DNA of 40,777 bases. Origin: a virus. The stretch spans positions 1-40,777 of IMG/VR virus record IMGVR_UViG_3300025108_000128; one strand, written 5' to 3'. The notes under the pieces are model-generated. The model was not told the origin of the DNA, made no database searches, and saw nothing but the letters and a program-made list of their open reading frames with translations. Below, piece by piece: positions 38,307-40,777 of the stretch (positions are counted from its first letter, which is position 1; each line of letters starts with the position of its first letter). Both the position numbers and the translations under genes were made by a program.

Positions 38307-39447
38307 TATTCGAGAGGCGTTTGAGGCGCTGAACAAGTACCGAAAAGCCTACGACGAAATGTATCAAATGCTAGGCATATTCCTCGACGCAGACGAGGGG
38401 CTGGAAAAGCCGGACATTGACGAAGCCTGGGCGGCATTCAATCTAGCTCCCGGCCCTGTTTACTGGAAGGCCATCGAAGCCGCCCTTAGCGCCAATGGTG
38501 GGGAGGAGGCGCCGGTGGGGTATACGGGATCGGGATCTCTTGATGCCATGAAGCAAGGAGCAGAGGGCCACATTTTCCCATCGCCCGCACCGTCACATCC
38601 TATCCCGCTGTACCTGGGCCCAACTGTCAAGGAATCCTTGACAGTCCAGAGCGAGCCCATTGGGTATGCAGACCCAGACACACTCGCTGACTATCGGGCA
38701 GGTGACAGGTTGCACATGCCCGTTTATCGCCCGGATGCGTCGGAAGAATGGCAATCTGGCATCCCTGTGTATCTCCACCCCGCCCCGCCATCTGTTGCGG
38801 TGCCGGAGGGCAAGCGTGTGGCTCGCTGGTTAAAGAGAGCGTTGCGGCTGATGCGCACAATGGGTGTTCATTCCGGGTGGCATGAGGAGGCATCGGAGGG
38901 TGAGGAAATCCTCGCCATGCTCACCGCCGCCCCATCCCCCGACCATTCCGGTGACGCCAACAAAGTGGTGGACGTTGAGTGCTGTTGCGAAAACTGCGCA
39001 CAGGACGATGGCCGCGACCATATTGCCGACGCCGGGAAGGTGGCGACTATCCCGCTGGACCCGCGTTACCAAGAGCACCGCCCGCTAATCACCAATGCAA
39101 TGAAGGCGGCGCACATTGGCGAGTACAGCGTTGATGTGGAATACCCGGAAGTGGATGAGGATGGTGAGCTGACAGGCCTGTCAGTTGATTCTGGTGTAAC
39201 TATCCCCTGGGACACCTGCAAACGGATTTACAGGGAAATGGCGAAAACCGCGATGACCGTGGGCTCTGCCACCCCCTCTGTGCCGGAGAACGAGATTAAG
39301 GCAAAAGGTATCGAGGAGGCTATCGAAGAGTGCAACACGATATTCCGCCTGCATAACGGAACAAAGCGTTCAGGGTGCTTTACAGCAGAGCTTTCACGAT
39401 ATGCCGCCCGCCTCCGCACCGCTGGCGACGAGGGGGAGGAGGCATGA
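38299..39447 (+). CDS. Large accessory protein, Ea-like mosaic, unknown
   Basis: The ATG at 38299 (AGGAG upstream) gives 382 residues. The start is helical (DIREAFEALNKYRKAYDEMYQML). A Pro/Gly-rich middle carries segments such as EPIGYADPDTLADYRAGDRLHMPVY and YLHPAPP, which are common in phage Ea22-like mosaic proteins. A Cys-rich patch (VVDVECCCENCA) follows, then a beta-rich part (YSVDVEYPEVDEDGELTGL) and a helical end (EAIEECNTIFRLHNG). It appears to be assembled from modules of several accessory proteins. Its function is unknown. Confidence 0.62.
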   Translation: MSDIREAFEALNKYRKAYDEMYQMLGIFLDADEGLEKPDIDEAWAAFNLAPGPVYWKAIEAALSANGGEEAPVGYTGSGSLDAMKQGAEGHIFPSPAPSHPIPLYLGPTVKESLTVQSEPIGYADPDTLADYRAGDRLHMPVYRPDASEEWQSGIPVYLHPAPPSVAVPEGKRVARWLKRALRLMRTMGVHSGWHEEASEGEEILAMLTAAPSPDHSGDANKVVDVECCCENCAQDDGRDHIADAGKVATIPLDPRYQEHRPLITNAMKAAHIGEYSVDVEYPEVDEDGELTGLSVDSGVTIPWDTCKRIYREMAKTAMTVGSATPSVPENEIKAKGIEEAIEECNTIFRLHNGTKRSGCFTAELSRYAARLRTAGDEGEEA

Positions 39448-39644
39448 GCAATTGGCATAAAGCGCCACGCTGGCGGAAACGCATCGAGGGATTTTTCTGC
39501 TATCAGTTTGCCGCTTTTCTATCACTGATAAACCCGGAACGGGCCGACCTTGCCATTTACTTAGTGCTGCGGGATCAGTTCGCTTTGATTGAAGAATCTC
39601 TGCCCAGCCGACCCACCCATAACGGAAGCGAGAACGATGGATAA
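39444..39644 (+). CDS. Small hypothetical protein
   Basis: The ATG at 39444 overlaps the previous stop (ATGA), with a very strong GGGGGAGGAGG site upstream. It gives 66 residues. The protein has a basic start and a hydrophobic patch (FFCYQFAAFLSLI, LAIYLVL) that may be buried in a small globular fold. It is one of four short, overlapping accessory genes. The family is not recognised. Confidence 0.66.
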   Translation: MSNWHKAPRWRKRIEGFFCYQFAAFLSLINPERADLAIYLVLRDQFALIEESLPSRPTHNGSENDG

Positions 39645-39984
39645 GCCCTGCAAGTACGCCCGTGATTACTATGGCATCCCTGCCGAGATTGGCCGCCGCG
39701 TCATCGTCAATGGCAAGCCGGGAGTGATCGCCGAGGATGGCGGCCACTACATTGGTGTTCTGTTCGATGAGGATGCGCCAGGCACCGTATATCCCTGTCA
39801 CCCGACTTGGCGCGTGGAATATCAGGGCATGGGGCCGGTGCGCCAGTTGCCTGCCCGCAAACGGCGAGCAAAAGAGCGTTACCAGCGATACCGTGAATAC
39901 GGGGATGGATTCGATAATTTCCGGCAGTTCCTCACATGGGACGCAGACCCGGAGCGCTCATGGAACGGAGGCTGCCATGGATAA
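39637..39984 (+). CDS. Small hypothetical protein, SH3-like start
   Basis: The ATG at 39637 (eight-base overlap) gives 115 residues. Residues 15-60 look like a small beta barrel (IGRRVIVNGKPGVIAEDGGHYIGVLFDEDAPG, TVYPCHPTWRVEY), similar to SH3-like modules seen in small phage proteins. The C-terminus is basic and Tyr/Arg-rich. No named family is claimed. Confidence 0.66.
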   Translation: MDKPCKYARDYYGIPAEIGRRVIVNGKPGVIAEDGGHYIGVLFDEDAPGTVYPCHPTWRVEYQGMGPVRQLPARKRRAKERYQRYREYGDGFDNFRQFLTWDADPERSWNGGCHG

Positions 39985-40282
39985 GCAGAAGCCCCTATTC
40001 ATCCCCCTGAAGGCCGAGCACTACGACGCCTTTGACGATGGCAGCAAGGTAAACGAATACCGCCTGTATGGGCCGCGCTGGAACGAAAAGAACTGCTATC
40101 CCGGTCGCCCGGCCACCCTCTCCCGTGGGTATGGCAAGAAACACCGCCTGAGCAGCACTGTGCGGGATTTCAGCCGCCAGCCTGTCAGCCAGCTCCCAGA
40201 GTCAGTGCAGGCCACCATGCTGGCGCTGTACGGCCCTGGTCAGCATGACATTGCGGTTATCGGGATTGATGTGCATGGCTGA
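39977..40282 (+). CDS. ASCH-like domain protein
   Basis: This is a 101-residue protein from the ATG at 39977, eight bases before the end of the preceding gene. FIPLKAEHYDAFDDGSKVNEYRLYGPRW matches the common ASCH opening 'plK.eyfdaI.sG.K..EyR'. GRPATLSRGYG fits the next strand. ASCH domains bind RNA or modified bases. With a methyltransferase in the same arm a modified-nucleotide link is conceivable, but that is speculation. Confidence 0.68.
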   Translation: MDKQKPLFIPLKAEHYDAFDDGSKVNEYRLYGPRWNEKNCYPGRPATLSRGYGKKHRLSSTVRDFSRQPVSQLPESVQATMLALYGPGQHDIAVIGIDVHG

Positions 40283-40559
40283 GCATCATCACGTCATGCA
40301 CGTCCTGTCCGAACTGAGGACCGCGGTACCCAGTGCGGTACCGCTTTTCACTAAGGGCGGCTGCCACCGGCTCTACCTGATACTGCGGGCCATCTGGCCC
40401 GAGGCAGAGGCCTGGTATGACAGCGATCACGTTATCACCCGGATAGGTGACCGGTATTACGACATCACCGGAGAAGTAACCCCTGACAGGCACCAGCCTT
40501 TGGATCTGGAGCCACGGATAGCCAGGGACGCATTTAGCTGGAAGCCACTGAAAGACTAG
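40275..40559 (+). CDS. Small hypothetical protein
   Basis: The ATG at 40275 gives 94 residues, with GGGA nine bases upstream; an ATG at 40269 is also possible. It starts MAEHHHVMHVLSELRTA, then CHRLYLILRAIWPEAEAWYDSDHVITRIGDRYYDITGEV. This looks like a small alpha/beta protein with several His and Trp residues. Proteins with a 'cH.l......fp.a..yyd..Hv...i.g..YDi.G' layout occur often in phages and are unassigned. Confidence 0.66.
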   Translation: MAEHHHVMHVLSELRTAVPSAVPLFTKGGCHRLYLILRAIWPEAEAWYDSDHVITRIGDRYYDITGEVTPDRHQPLDLEPRIARDAFSWKPLKD

Positions 40560-40600
40560 GACGATTGTCTTTCGTGCCCTTGCATAGATGGAGGCCCACA

Positions 40601-40777
40601 ATGGCCGGAGAGATTGAAATACTGAGCAAGAAAGAACTGCAGCAGCTGTGCGGCGCCACTCACACCCGCAAGCAGCGCGAGGCCTTGAAGGCAATGGGTA
40701 TCCCGTTCATTACCCGGCCCAATGGATTCCCGGTGGTGGAGCGCAGCCACGCCCGCAAAATGTTGGGCAACTCAGCT
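40601..40777 (+). CDS. DUF4224-like excisionase-region protein, cut by window edge
   Basis: The ATG at 40601 with GGAGG six bases upstream opens 59 codons to the right edge. It reads EILSKKELQQLCGATHTRKQREALKAMGIPF and TRPNGFPVVERSHAR. This fits the DUF4224 pattern, in which a small N-terminal DNA-binding-like domain lies near phage integrases. It may be a stand-alone excisionase-like protein or the start of a longer one. An integrase gene and an attachment site probably lie just beyond the edge. Confidence 0.75.
   Translation, partial: MAGEIEILSKKELQQLCGATHTRKQREALKAMGIPFITRPNGFPVVERSHARKMLGNSA

Overview
The window is most of the genome of a temperate, tailed double-stranded DNA phage, either a prophage or a phage contig. 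It is cut inside a virion gene at the left edge and inside a gene for a DUF4224-like protein at the right edge. No host housekeeping genes are visible. The SSB, RdgC, RusA and NinB types, strong Shine-Dalgarno sites and moderately high GC point to a gammaproteobacterial host, possibly a marine or pseudomonad-like one. The genus cannot be fixed from this sequence.

Layout. Transcription diverges from a lambda-like immunity region at about 28.3-29.5 kb that mirrors lambda. A Cro-like gene and a CII-like gene run left. A CI-like LexA/S24 repressor runs right. Related palindromic operators lie on both sides of cI, overlapping a leftward promoter (PR-like) and a rightward promoter (PL-like). The leftward arm (28.2 to 1 kb) carries, in order: a replication protein with about 12 iterons inside its gene, small winged-helix proteins, NinB, a YbcO-like HNH protein, a RusA-like resolvase, a DksA-type zinc finger protein, a candidate late regulator, two terminators, a holin-endolysin fusion, an initiator-type tRNA-Met, the terminases, portal, scaffold, major capsid protein, podovirus-type tail adaptors, fibres, a nested Rz/Rz1 spanin pair, a nozzle-like protein, a lambda J-like DUF1983 fibre protein, a cupin-like protein and three probable internal (ejection) proteins. 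The rightward arm (29.5-40.8 kb) carries an Erf-type annealing protein, a YqaJ exonuclease, RdgC, SSB, a DnaQ-like exonuclease, a C5 cytosine methyltransferase with five internal repeats, a J-domain protein and several small accessory genes.

How it works together. CI held on the two operator regions would keep the lysogenic state, and self-cleavage of CI would release both arms. The right arm supplies recombination and DNA modification. The left arm supplies replication, lysis and a short-tailed virion. Strong terminators sit directly in front of several late genes, so late expression probably depends on processive antitermination.

The most unusual items are the phage initiator-type tRNA that shares bases with the endolysin stop codon, the single-chain holin-endolysin, the methyltransferase with a VADPR repeat array, and a 456-base structured, apparently non-coding stretch in front of rdgC.
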